19,065 bases of DNA from SXOA01 sp051004015. Lineage in GTDB: Bacteria > Planctomycetota > Planctomycetia > Pirellulales > Pirellulaceae. Under the pieces are notes generated by a model. That model was given only the letters and a program-made list of their open reading frames with translations. It made no database searches and was not told the origin of the DNA. Of the stretch, positions 6,966-15,522 are shown in pieces (the first letter of the stretch is position 1; every line of letters starts with the position of its first letter). The stretch covers positions 1-19,065 of the forward strand of contig JBPCKT010000117.1 in NCBI GenBank assembly GCA_051004015.1, written 5' to 3'. The position numbers and the translations under genes are program-made.

Positions 6966-8918
6966 GTGGCGAAAAACGCCCCAGTCTTCCATACGATTCT
7001 TTCACTGCTGGCGATGGCGCTGGCCCAGTCGGTCCTGGCCGTCGAGCCGAGCGAGAATTTGCTTCCTGGGACGACCAAGGGATTTGTCTCCACGCCGAAC
7101 CTGGAGAATGCCCAGACACAACTGGCCGATACCGAGTTGGGCAAGTTGTTCGCCGACCCGCTCATGCAGCCTTTCGTGGAGGACCTGGACAAGCAAATCA
7201 AGAGCCGCATGGCGAAGGCGGGAGTGCGGCTGGGGGTGACGTTTGAGGACCTGAAGGGCGTGGATGGCGGCGAGATGGCGCTGGCGGTGGTTCAGCCCGA
7301 TGCGAAGGACAAAAACTCGCACGCGACCGTGCTCATCATCGACGTCACCGGCAAGGAAGCGGCTGCCAAGACGATGCTGGAGAAAATTGCCGCGAACCAG
7401 ATTGCGAAGCGAGCAGTCAGGAGCACCGCCAAGGCCGGCAATGTCGAACTGACGATCTTCACGCTGCCGCTGAAGGCGGGCGAGACGATTCCAGAGCACG
7501 TCATCTACTTCCTGCATCAAGACCAGATCGTCATCACCGACAATCAGTCCACGGCTAAGGGAATCGCCAGCCGGTTCGGAGCCGCCGCGCCCGACTCCCT
7601 CGCCAAGCTGCCGGCCTTCGAGCAGTCGATGGCGAAGAACGCCAAGGCCGCCGGCGAAGCCAAGCCCAATGTCCGCTGGTTCATCGAGCCCTTCGGCTAT
7701 GTCGAGGTCAGCCGGGCGATTAACGGCGGCAAGCGGAAGCGGGGCCGTGACCTGCTGAAGATTCTCGCCAATCAAGGCTTCAACGCCGTGCAAGGACTGG
7801 GCGGCAACGTCTTCTTCACCACCGGCAGCGAAGACATCCTGCACCGGACGTTCATTTACGCTCCGGCCGTGGTCCGCAAGGAAGGGGATAAGAACCAGGA
7901 CAAGTGGAACCTGGCGATGCGGATGCTCGAATTCAAAAACAGCGAGGAAACCGCCCCGCCCGGCTGGGTCCCCGCCGACGCCGCGACGTACATCACCTTC
8001 CACATGGACATCAAGAAGGCGTTCCACTATTCGGAATCGCTTGTGGACGAATATGCCGGAGACAAGGGAGTCTTCAAGGCGATGTGGGAGAACCTGGCCC
8101 ACGACCCTGCCGGCCCGATGCTCAACATCGAGAAAGAGCTAATCGATCATTTGGGAGAGCGGATCACGCTCGTCAGCGACGTGAAGATCCCCGTCGACCT
8201 GAAGAGCGAACGCCTGATCGTGGCGGTGGAATTGCTCGGCCCAAAAAGCGCGGCGGTGGTCACCAGGACGCTGGAGAAGGCCTTCAGCGCTGACCCAGCC
8301 GCCAAAAGGCGGGAGTTCAAGGGACATGTGATCTGGGAGTTGATCAACGACGCGGGCGAGGAGCCTGACGCGCTGACGGTGGAAGGAGTCGGCCCTGCGA
8401 CGGGCAAGTACGGTGGTGGCGGCGATGAGAAGGAATTAGAGGAAGAGGAGTCCGAAGAGAAGCCCATCCTGCCGAACATGGCCTTCACCGTGGTTAATGG
8501 ACAGCTCTTCGTGGGAACCCACGTCGAGTTCATGGAAGAGGTGATCGGCAAGGGAGGAATTGCTCCGCCGATGATCAAGTCGAGCGACTACCTCCGCATC
8601 AGCGATGCCCTGGCACGCCTGGGGGCCACGAAGGACAGCTTCCGGCTTTTCACCCGCACCGATGAGTCCTACCGCGGCACCTACGAGCTGCTGAAGCAAG
8701 GCAAGCTGCCGCAGGCGGAGACTCTGTTTGCCAAACTGCTCAACGGGATGCTGGGCTCGGGCGAAAAGGGGGAAGTCCGCAAGCAGGAGCTCGATGGATC
8801 CAAGCTCCCCGAGTTCAAGCATGTGCAGAAGTATCTGGGCCCCGCCGGCTCCTATGTCCACTCGGAGGATGACGGCTGGTTCATCGTCGGCGTGCTGCTG
8901 AAGAAAGAGACGAAGTAA
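6966..8918 (+). CDS. Large secreted protein of unknown function
   Basis: A 650-residue protein read from GTG 6966. TAGGAG at 6952-6957 lies 8 bases upstream and decides this start. Residues 1-25 form a signal peptide (hydrophobic core ILSLLAMALAQSVLA) with likely cleavage after VLA, so the protein should be exported. I recognise no catalytic motif. The body alternates predicted helices and strands, with a first half containing VDGGEMALAVV and ATVLIIDVTGKEAAAK, and a second half with FTVVNGQLFVGTH and LGPAGSYVHSEDDGWFIVG near the C-terminus. An acidic linker (EKELEEEESEEK) near residues 488-499 separates regions. The overall look resembles large planctomycete exported hypothetical proteins that score substrate-free, DUF3352-like folds, but I cannot assign it to a family with confidence. 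A double hairpin follows the stop codon directly. Confidence 0.85.
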   Translation: MAKNAPVFHTILSLLAMALAQSVLAVEPSENLLPGTTKGFVSTPNLENAQTQLADTELGKLFADPLMQPFVEDLDKQIKSRMAKAGVRLGVTFEDLKGVDGGEMALAVVQPDAKDKNSHATVLIIDVTGKEAAAKTMLEKIAANQIAKRAVRSTAKAGNVELTIFTLPLKAGETIPEHVIYFLHQDQIVITDNQSTAKGIASRFGAAAPDSLAKLPAFEQSMAKNAKAAGEAKPNVRWFIEPFGYVEVSRAINGGKRKRGRDLLKILANQGFNAVQGLGGNVFFTTGSEDILHRTFIYAPAVVRKEGDKNQDKWNLAMRMLEFKNSEETAPPGWVPADAATYITFHMDIKKAFHYSESLVDEYAGDKGVFKAMWENLAHDPAGPMLNIEKELIDHLGERITLVSDVKIPVDLKSERLIVAVELLGPKSAAVVTRTLEKAFSADPAAKRREFKGHVIWELINDAGEEPDALTVEGVGPATGKYGGGGDEKELEEEESEEKPILPNMAFTVVNGQLFVGTHVEFMEEVIGKGGIAPPMIKSSDYLRISDALARLGATKDSFRLFTRTDESYRGTYELLKQGKLPQAETLFAKLLNGMLGSGEKGEVRKQELDGSKLPEFKHVQKYLGPAGSYVHSEDDGWFIVGVLLKKETK

Positions 8919-8973
8919 AGTACTCTTCACGCTCCGCGTGAAGAGAATCATCTCGCGGAGCGAGATGAGTACT
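8919..8973. repeat. Double-hairpin element bounded by AGTACT
   Basis: The 55-base element starts on the base after the TAA stop. AGTACT at 8919-8924 and again at 8968-8973 bounds two stems. CTCTTCACGC at 8923-8932 pairs with GCGTGAAGAG at 8936-8945 around TCC. TCATCTCGC at 8948-8956 pairs with GCGAGATGA at 8960-8968 around GGA. The stems are perfect (10 and 9 bp). The lack of a U-tract argues against a simple intrinsic terminator. A REP-like dispersed element or an mRNA 3'-end stabiliser is more likely. Confidence 0.75.
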
Positions 8974-9020
8974 ATTCTTGTCGAGCCCGTCTCATTCCCG
9001 CTCTGGCGCGGACGGATTAG

Positions 9021-9045
9021 GATAGCCTGTTTACCCCTGGCTATC
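9021..9045 (+). promoter_or_regulatory. Hairpin in the leader of the zinc-ribbon gene
   Basis: GATAGCC at 9021-9027 pairs with GGCTATC at 9039-9045, leaving an 11-base loop, and ends 19 bases before the ATG at 9065. It could influence translation or be another dispersed repeat. No Shine-Dalgarno is visible between it and the start codon. Confidence 0.35.
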
Positions 9046-9064
9046 GCTCCGCCCGCTCCGCTCC

Positions 9065-10450
9065 ATGAACCCTGTGCCGATGCAGTGCCCGCTCTGTGCG
9101 GGCATGATCCAGATTGATCCGGCCTACGCCGGGCAACAGGTGGGCTGCCCGCTTTGCCAGGGCGTGATGCTGCTGCCCCCGCCGGAATTCTTCGGACTCC
9201 CTCCTGCCGGATATGCCGCCGAGCCGCCGCCGAATTTTTCGCCGCCGTATCCGCCGCAGGATTTTTCTCAGCCAGCACCTCCGCCGCCGGGATATCCGCC
9301 GCAGTATTCCCAGGAAGCTCCCCCGACTCTTCCGCAACTCGGCTGCCCCGTCTGCGGCGGCGCTTTTCAGGTCTCGCCGGAGATGGCCGGGCATCAAGTG
9401 GCCTGCCCGCATTGCCAGAACGCGGTGAGCATTCCGGACCTGTTCGGCGGGGCGTATTCCGCGGGACCAGGATTTGAGCCGCCACCCCCACCGCCGAACT
9501 TTTCCGCGCAAGGGCCTGCATACTTCGAAATGCCGCCGCAGCCGATGCAATTCATCAGTCCGCCGACCGGACCGATGGAGGAACAAGAGATTCCCACCGG
9601 CTACGCCGTGCAGTCCATGCCCCCTCCGGACGTCGCTCCGCCGCCGGAGCCCGGGATGATTCCAGGCGTCCCCGTTGGTTTGGCGGTAGCGCCGCCCCCG
9701 CACGATGATCGCTTTCCCCCGTCACGAGCCAGAGAGCAATCCTCGCCGACGCCAACAAATGCCGAGCGGCGCGGCGACGCCAACCTCTACCCTCCCGGCA
9801 TGACGCCCAAGGATGCGCTCGCCCAGAAGGAGATGGAACGGGGCGAGCAGCCGGAGCGGCCGCGGGATGATCGCTTTCCACCGGGAATGGGCCGAAGTGA
9901 ATACCAGGAAAGAAAGGCCGCCGAGACCAAACCGATGGAAGCTCGGACCGCTGACGTACCTCCTTCGCAGGTGAACGACCTGCTCCCACCTGGGGCTGAT
10001 CCTCTCCTGCCTCCGGCAACTGCTCCGCAAAGCACCGTCGACACTTTGCTCCCCCCCGCCGCCGCCGCTGCCGGCGTGGTCGCTCCGGAGGCTGACGAAA
10101 CTTTCTCGAGGCACACAGTCGTCGATACTCTCTTGCCGCCCGGAACTTCCACAGACCCGTCCGCAAACCCGACGGAGCAAGTGGCCCTCCCCGCTGCGCC
10201 CCCTCCCGCCCCCAAACCCATACCCGCATCGGCACCGGGCCGACTAGTGCTTCCCACGCCGGATGGGGACTACGTGACGGTGGAGAACAAGGAGGGCGTG
10301 AAGACGATCTCCGACCGCGGCGAAGAAATTGAAATCCGAAAGCTTTCGCCGGAAGAACGCCTTCGCCGCCGCCGCGCGAAGAATGCCGTGATGTTCACGA
10401 TTGCCATCCTGCTGCTGGCCGTGGTCATCTACATCATGACGCGAAAATAG
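9065..10450 (+). CDS. Tail-anchored protein with two MJ0042-type zinc ribbons and a Pro-rich linker
   Basis: A 461-residue protein. Two zinc ribbons with identical spacing (CxxC, 16 residues, CxxC) lie at C8/C11/C28/C31 and C94/C97/C114/C117. The pattern (CPxC, then aGxxVxCPxC) matches the MJ0042 zinc-ribbon type common in planctomycete proteins. The ribbons are separated by a Pro/Tyr/Gln-rich stretch. The middle carries DDRFPP twice and YPPGM, LLPPGAD, LLPPA and DTLLPP units. This looks like a flexible low-complexity linker with recurring short motifs. Residues about 441-458 (MFTIAILLLAVVIYIM) form one C-terminal membrane helix followed by TRK, and there is no signal peptide. This predicts a tail-anchored protein with the ribbons in the cytoplasm. 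Function is unknown; zinc binding is inferred from the cysteines. The stop is 5 bases from the stop of the convergent PQQ-like gene. Confidence 0.85.
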   Translation: MNPVPMQCPLCAGMIQIDPAYAGQQVGCPLCQGVMLLPPPEFFGLPPAGYAAEPPPNFSPPYPPQDFSQPAPPPPGYPPQYSQEAPPTLPQLGCPVCGGAFQVSPEMAGHQVACPHCQNAVSIPDLFGGAYSAGPGFEPPPPPPNFSAQGPAYFEMPPQPMQFISPPTGPMEEQEIPTGYAVQSMPPPDVAPPPEPGMIPGVPVGLAVAPPPHDDRFPPSRAREQSSPTPTNAERRGDANLYPPGMTPKDALAQKEMERGEQPERPRDDRFPPGMGRSEYQERKAAETKPMEARTADVPPSQVNDLLPPGADPLLPPATAPQSTVDTLLPPAAAAAGVVAPEADETFSRHTVVDTLLPPGTSTDPSANPTEQVALPAAPPPAPKPIPASAPGRLVLPTPDGDYVTVENKEGVKTISDRGEEIEIRKLSPEERLRRRRAKNAVMFTIAILLLAVVIYIMTRK

Positions 10451-10455
10451 TCGGC

Positions 10456-12093
10456 CTACGGCAATTCAAAGCACGCCGCTTCTTCGGCATTGCGAATGAG
10501 CAGCAGCTTGCCGGTGAGGCAGAGGTTGTTCCACGTCTTGCCCCGGAGGGCCTGGATCTTGCCGAGCTCGCGGTAAGCCTCGGGGTCGGCTGCCACCAGG
10601 ACCAGCTCGCCGGCTTCGCCCAGGACCAGAACCTTGTCACCAACGCCGAGGACCTGGCCGTGGCCGAAGCGGCCCCGTTTCCAGGCGGGTTGCAGGCTGG
10701 CGATTTCCACGCATTCCAGCACGCCGTCGGAAAGGCCGTAGGCGTGCTCACCGATGATGGTGACGTTCGTGAATTTCGTCTTGAGCACACGCTTGTTCTG
10801 TTCCAGCGAGGATACTTGCCACTTCCCTCCCGCGAGCGTCACCGAAACCAGCTCCGCGCCGCTGCCATAGCCCTTGCTGAGCAGGATCCGGTCATCCGCG
10901 ATCGCGTGCGCCTGCGAGGAGCTGGCGGGACCGTTGCTCTGGCCGGGCCACGCATGTGACCACAATTCTTTGCCCGTTTTGATGTCGTTGCCCGTGACCG
11001 TGTCCTCGTTGACGATGACGATCTGCCGCACGCCGCCGAGCGTGGCGATGCTGGGCGAGGCGTAGCTGATCTGCCGCTCCCCCCCTTCCCACTCGACCTG
11101 TTTGTCGGAACCGGCCTTAAACGCGATAAGCGATTTGGACTTGCCGAGCGGGCCACCGGCGGGAACGACGACGAGATCGTCAACAACGAGAGGCGAACTG
11201 GCGCGGCCCCACATCACAATTTCCTCCGCCGGAATCTGCTTCAGGCCGTAACGGGCCAGTAGATCATCTTTCCACAGGAGCTTGCCGGTGGCCCCGTCCA
11301 AACAGCGCAGAACACCCGTGGCCCCCAGCGCATAGACCTTGCCGTAATGGATCGTCGGCGTTGACCGCGGGCCGATGCCGCCAAGCACGTTTTCGTGCCG
11401 GGCCGGGATGCTGTGCCCCCAGACCGGTTTTCCCGTCGCTACTTCATAGCAGGTCACCCACTCATCATCCCCCCGCTGCTCCAGGGTCACCGCATAGCCG
11501 TTACGTGCGCTGAATGCCGACCATCCCGCGCCGATTTTCCGCCGCCAGATTTCCTTGGGGGGCGTGGCCTCCCAGTCATCCGCTAGTTGTGGACCCGCAA
11601 GATAATTGTTGCGATCCGGTCCGAGGAACTGCGGGAAATCCTCCGGCGTGGCGGTGGCCAGGTCAATCTTCGTCACCGCGCCTTCCGTCGTGACCTTGCC
11701 CAGTGTGGCGTCGGCTTTCTTCGCGCCGCGGGGGGCCCAACTGGGGAGCATGTTTCCCGTGACCGCAACGACCTCAAAGAAAAACAAAAACACGGCGATC
11801 GAAGCCGGCACCGCCAGGAACGTCAGCAGCCGCACCAGAACCGGGTAGCTGCTGCGGAGCACGAACCAGAGGAAGAACGTGAGCGAGGCGATGAAGCCGA
11901 GGATGAGCGTGGAGAGGTTCATGAACGCGTCATCGAACAGCGGCGCGCGGCGGGCAATCACCTCCTGGAAAAGGCGCGTCACCAGGATCGTTAGCAGGCA
12001 GGCGACGATGATGAACGACGAAACCTTGCCGGGAAAATACCGCGGCGGCTTGGGCGGGCGAGGTTGAGCGGGCTTGGGTTTGGGCTCGGACAT
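10456..12093 (-). CDS. Membrane-anchored PQQ-like beta-propeller protein
   Basis: A 545-residue protein. A Pro/Lys-rich cytoplasmic N-terminus (residues 1-22) is followed by three membrane helices at about 23-42, 59-79 and 86-113, then a large domain starting near EDFPQFLGPDRNN, a common opening of planctomycete PQQ-like proteins. Repeated motifs such as CYEVATGKPVWG, CLDGATGKLLWKDD, NDIKTGKELWSHAW and YGKVYALGATG are the ATGKxxW propeller-blade signatures of the PQQ/quinoprotein-like fold. I cannot show that PQQ is bound or that there is catalysis; many such proteins are structural or binding propellers. The gene lies 48 bases downstream of the dehydrogenase/cytochrome gene on the same strand, so co-transcription is likely and both would face the periplasm. 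No clear Shine-Dalgarno precedes the ATG. Confidence 0.85.
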   Translation of the reverse strand: MSEPKPKPAQPRPPKPPRYFPGKVSSFIIVACLLTILVTRLFQEVIARRAPLFDDAFMNLSTLILGFIASLTFFLWFVLRSSYPVLVRLLTFLAVPASIAVFLFFFEVVAVTGNMLPSWAPRGAKKADATLGKVTTEGAVTKIDLATATPEDFPQFLGPDRNNYLAGPQLADDWEATPPKEIWRRKIGAGWSAFSARNGYAVTLEQRGDDEWVTCYEVATGKPVWGHSIPARHENVLGGIGPRSTPTIHYGKVYALGATGVLRCLDGATGKLLWKDDLLARYGLKQIPAEEIVMWGRASSPLVVDDLVVVPAGGPLGKSKSLIAFKAGSDKQVEWEGGERQISYASPSIATLGGVRQIVIVNEDTVTGNDIKTGKELWSHAWPGQSNGPASSSQAHAIADDRILLSKGYGSGAELVSVTLAGGKWQVSSLEQNKRVLKTKFTNVTIIGEHAYGLSDGVLECVEIASLQPAWKRGRFGHGQVLGVGDKVLVLGEAGELVLVAADPEAYRELGKIQALRGKTWNNLCLTGKLLLIRNAEEAACFELP

Positions 12094-12141
12094 GAATCAG
12101 GCAAAAAGATGGACGGCAAAAAAATGAGCGAGGTCGAAAGA

Positions 12142-15100
12142 CTATTCTACGTTCTTGACCGTTTTGAGATAGGCGTACAGATCGGCCAAATCCAGGTCGG
12201 AGACGTCGTTGAGCAGTCCGCTCGGCATCAGGGAGACTCTTCCCTTTTTCATCGAGAGGATCTCATCCCCCGAGATGCGAATGGTCGTGTCCGGCGTGGT
12301 CTGCACGAGCGTGGCGTCGGGAGATTCATAGACAATCAAGCCGCTGTAGACCTTCCCCGCGCTGGTGGCGATCTGCGTGGTCTGATAGGGCGGAGCCACT
12401 TCCTTGTGCGGGTCCAGAATCGAGCCGAACAAGTCCTCCCGCGAAAACCGCGCCGCGGCTCCCGCCAGGTTCGGCCCCAGCGGGCCGTTGCCCGCATGGC
12501 ACTTGTGACATGCCTTCTTCTGAAACACCGCCAACCCCCGCATTTCATCCCCGCTGGCCCAATCGATCTTTTTCAGTCGGGACAGCCACTCTTCCGCAGT
12601 GGCTTCCCCAAACCCGGAAACTTTCTTGGCGACAGCCGGATGCTCCTTCTCCAGCCAATCGAACCAAGGCTGGTAGGCGATGAGAAGCTTTTTCTGCTCC
12701 TTGGGCTCTTCGATGTGGAATTCCTCCTTCGTCCACGTCCGCAGCAGCTCGGTGAGAGCTTCGCGGGCACTCTTGTTTTCAAGGGTCAGGCAATTCTGGC
12801 GGAGAACGGCGAACACCGCAGCCAATTCCTCCGCCGTTCCTTCGCCTCCCAGCCTGGTCAACGCCTCCGCGGCTGCCTCGACGACGCTGGGCTGGACGGA
12901 AGAAACTCCCTCCAGGAACTTTTCTCGGTCCTCGAGCTTGGGCGTTCTCGCCAGCCCGCGCATAATCGCGCCGCGCAAGGCAACATTGGTCCAGGCTTCG
13001 CGCAGCTTGTCCGAGGACTCGTCCCCTGGCAGCTCGGAGAATTCGCTGATCAACTCCTCCGACCAGCGATAGATGGGATCATCGGACTCGTCTGCGTCAC
13101 CTATCATGACCATGTGGGCTCGAATGGCCTCTTCCTTAAGATCCTTCGGCATCCGGTTGACGATCAGCGTTTGCCAAGGGTAACTGAATTCGATGTGCGT
13201 CAAGATTTCGGCGGGCAACCGCGGATCGAGTCGAAACAGCTCCTCCGTCACTTCGCTAACGCGAGCAGGCCAGTTTCTGCTCAGGGTCGCTCCGCGGGGA
13301 AAACAAGTCAGCAGGCCCTGTGCCGTTCTCATCGTTGCCGCCTCGCTTCTCGGCCCCGGCAAACGAGACAGGACGATCAGCAAGTGCAGTTGTTGCTCGG
13401 TCCCATTTCCGCCGCTGGAAACGAACCAATCGGTGAGACGATCCACGAGCGCCTCGTCCTCCACTTCCAGCATGGCCAGCAGACGGCCCAACTCCAGGTT
13501 GACCTTGCGATCAAACGACGGAAACTGGCCGGCCAGCTTCTGGCCCCATTGCTTGCGAATGGATTGCAGTTCTTCAGGGCCGGTATTGGTGGCGTACCCG
13601 GCGTACACGTCGGCCATCATCTGCCGTGTGTTGATGTCACCCAGGGAAAGCTGCATCAGGCGAATGGCTTCGAGACGCTGCGCCGGCAACGCCGCCGAGC
13701 GAAATAGCTCGGCTGCTTGAGAGAAGTGCGTCGTCGTTAGCTCGCCGCGATAGTGGAGACGCCACAGCTCATCGATTGGCGAGCGAGATCTCTCTTCCCT
13801 GAACGCGGCGAGCGTTCGGAGATAGGCATGTAGGGCCACGTTGTTCTCCCGTCCGTTAGCCGAATCGCTCCAGTTCCAGTTAAAGTTTGCCAGCTTTCTC
13901 CTCGCGCCCTCGTCCTCGCCCGCGACAAGGCGAGCAACCAGACTCCAATAGCCGGCGTCGTTTTGCGAAATGCGGCTCAGGAGCGTCGCCACCTCGGCAA
14001 GATGAGGAGATTGAGCAAGCGACCAGACTGCCCTCCGGGCCACGACTTCATCGTCATGATTCTTGAGGATCGGTGCTGCTTCCTCGGTGGTGAGCCCGCC
14101 GAATCGTTCCGTGACGGCTTCAATGGCCCGCAGTCGCTCCGCGCGCGGACGCATTTGATCGAGAGCCGCACCGACCAATGCTTCGCGGCCGACCCGGTCA
14201 GCCGCCGCTAGCCAGACGTGCCGAGACCAGGCGGCCTGCGGCTGCTGGGCTCTCAAGACGGTGAGAAGATGGTCATCGCGCGTATCGGGTGGTTCCCCTG
14301 GCTTGGTGCATGTGACTCGGAATACGCTGCCGCGTGTGCCTCGTCCGCCAACAGCTACAAACATGTCTCCATCGGGTCCGACAACCAAATCGACGGGGGC
14401 GAAGCCCGTTTCGCCAGTGGTTTCCAGAAATTCTCGCGGAATGTGGGGGGGCCGACAGACATCCAACGGCAGATCGAATCGATACACCTTCCCCAGCGTC
14501 CAGCAGCAAGAAAAGACGTTGCCGCGGTATGCCTCTGGAAACTGCGTATGCCGATAGACCACCACTCCCGTCGGACTGCCGCGGCCGATTTCGCACAGCC
14601 GGGGGGCGACGTCGGGGAAGTAGGCGGGGCGGTTCCAGCTTCGCTGGTGGCCTTGCAAGACCCAGCCGTGGTGCATTCCTTCGGCGACGTCGAACAGGCG
14701 AGTGGGGGCGTACCAGGGGAGGTGATGGTCCCGTTCACCGTCGCTATCGACGGTGAAGAGCTGGCCATAGGCGTTGAAATCGAGATCGTAAATGTTGCGA
14801 AAGCCGTGGGCGAAGATTTCTGAATTCTTGCCGTCGGGGGAGAAGCGGAGGATGGCCCCGGCTTCGGGCTTTTTCACGGGGGAAGTGGGAAGCGTGGCAT
14901 GGGCGGCTGTGACTCCGGCGTCATTGCCGCAGGCGACATAAATCCAGCCGTCGGGGCCTTGGACGACACCGTTCGCGCCGTGCTCGGAGTGTTTGAGCGT
15001 GGCCCAGATCTCCGGCTCGCCGTCGGCGACTCCGTCGGCATCTTTGTCGCGGAGCTTCATCAGGCTGTTGTCGCCGGTGCAAATCAGGTCGTCGCCGACG

Positions 15101-15408
15101 AAGACCATGCCGTGAGCGCCGCTGGCGGGCTTGCTGGAGAAGAGGGTCGCCCGGTCCGCTTTGCCGTCCTTGTTGTCGTCGTGCAGGACTTTCACGTATC
15201 CGGCTCCGGCGACGACGATGCGGCCGCGGCTGTCGATGGTCATCGAGTAGATGTCGTGAGCCAACTCGTCGCCGGCGAATAGGGAGACTTCAAAGCCCTC
15301 GGGAGCTTTGATGCCGAGGGAATCGCTTTCGTCGGCGGCGGGAGAGGAGTTGCCCAAGAACAGAAGCCCACACGCCGCGAGGCAGCGGATGATGACGGGG
15401 AGTCGCAT
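12142..15408 (-). CDS. Exported PVC-type 'membrane-bound dehydrogenase' with C-terminal cytochrome c domain
   Basis: A 1088-residue protein read from ATG 15408. I chose this start because it opens directly into a signal peptide (LPVIIRCLAACGLLFLG, cleavage near SPAA); the reading from 15477 adds 23 residues without SD or signal character. Residues about 35-380 form a sorbosone-dehydrogenase-like six-bladed propeller (IKAPEGFEVSLFAGD, GANGVVQGPDGWIYVACGND, HGFRNIYDLDFNAYGQLFTV), matching the Pirellula/Verrucomicrobium N-terminal family (TIGR02604). A long helical, HEAT-like middle follows. The C-terminal domain has the haem c motif CHKCH at residues 967-971 (bases 12496-12510) and a likely Met axial ligand in SLMPSG (about residue 1061), matching the Pirellula/Verrucomicrobium haem-binding family (TIGR02603). 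The family is thought to pass electrons from an unknown sugar or alcohol substrate to its own haem. Substrate and partner are not visible. It heads a likely operon with the PQQ-like gene. Confidence 0.92.
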   Translation of the reverse strand: MRLPVIIRCLAACGLLFLGNSSPAADESDSLGIKAPEGFEVSLFAGDELAHDIYSMTIDSRGRIVVAGAGYVKVLHDDNKDGKADRATLFSSKPASGAHGMVFVGDDLICTGDNSLMKLRDKDADGVADGEPEIWATLKHSEHGANGVVQGPDGWIYVACGNDAGVTAAHATLPTSPVKKPEAGAILRFSPDGKNSEIFAHGFRNIYDLDFNAYGQLFTVDSDGERDHHLPWYAPTRLFDVAEGMHHGWVLQGHQRSWNRPAYFPDVAPRLCEIGRGSPTGVVVYRHTQFPEAYRGNVFSCCWTLGKVYRFDLPLDVCRPPHIPREFLETTGETGFAPVDLVVGPDGDMFVAVGGRGTRGSVFRVTCTKPGEPPDTRDDHLLTVLRAQQPQAAWSRHVWLAAADRVGREALVGAALDQMRPRAERLRAIEAVTERFGGLTTEEAAPILKNHDDEVVARRAVWSLAQSPHLAEVATLLSRISQNDAGYWSLVARLVAGEDEGARRKLANFNWNWSDSANGRENNVALHAYLRTLAAFREERSRSPIDELWRLHYRGELTTTHFSQAAELFRSAALPAQRLEAIRLMQLSLGDINTRQMMADVYAGYATNTGPEELQSIRKQWGQKLAGQFPSFDRKVNLELGRLLAMLEVEDEALVDRLTDWFVSSGGNGTEQQLHLLIVLSRLPGPRSEAATMRTAQGLLTCFPRGATLSRNWPARVSEVTEELFRLDPRLPAEILTHIEFSYPWQTLIVNRMPKDLKEEAIRAHMVMIGDADESDDPIYRWSEELISEFSELPGDESSDKLREAWTNVALRGAIMRGLARTPKLEDREKFLEGVSSVQPSVVEAAAEALTRLGGEGTAEELAAVFAVLRQNCLTLENKSAREALTELLRTWTKEEFHIEEPKEQKKLLIAYQPWFDWLEKEHPAVAKKVSGFGEATAEEWLSRLKKIDWASGDEMRGLAVFQKKACHKCHAGNGPLGPNLAGAAARFSREDLFGSILDPHKEVAPPYQTTQIATSAGKVYSGLIVYESPDATLVQTTPDTTIRISGDEILSMKKGRVSLMPSGLLNDVSDLDLADLYAYLKTVKNVE

Positions 15409-15465
15409 GAAAGGTCTCGGACGAAAGGGCGCGGAGAGTGCCCCGCCATTGTAATCCAAGACCAA

Positions 15466-15522
15466 TGTAGCCGGCACACTCTGTGTGCCGGCATTGTCCG
15501 CTCACGGAGTGAGCGGAGTACT
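15466..15522. repeat. Double-hairpin element overlapping the stop codon of the lipoprotein gene
   Basis: GTAG leads into GCCGGCACAC at 15470-15479, which pairs with GTGTGCCGGC at 15483-15492 around TCT. Then TCCGCTCAC at 15497-15505 pairs with GTGAGCGGA at 15509-15517 around GGA. The element closes with AGTACT at 15517-15522, which overlaps the TAG stop (15521-15523) of the minus-strand lipoprotein gene. It also lies upstream of the dehydrogenase gene. A shortened relative lies at 18382-18420 in the opposite orientation. Confidence 0.75.

Noticed and set aside
12094..12141. Possible terminator between the dehydrogenase and PQQ-like genes
   Set aside because: The A-rich runs (T-rich on the minus strand) are not preceded by a stable stem, so the genes are better read as one operon.
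12064..13707. Plus-strand ORF of 547 codons opposite the dehydrogenase and PQQ-like genes
   Set aside because: It is antisense to a well-supported cytochrome/dehydrogenase gene. Its translation is Arg/Gln/Pro-rich without domains, a usual shadow in high-GC DNA.
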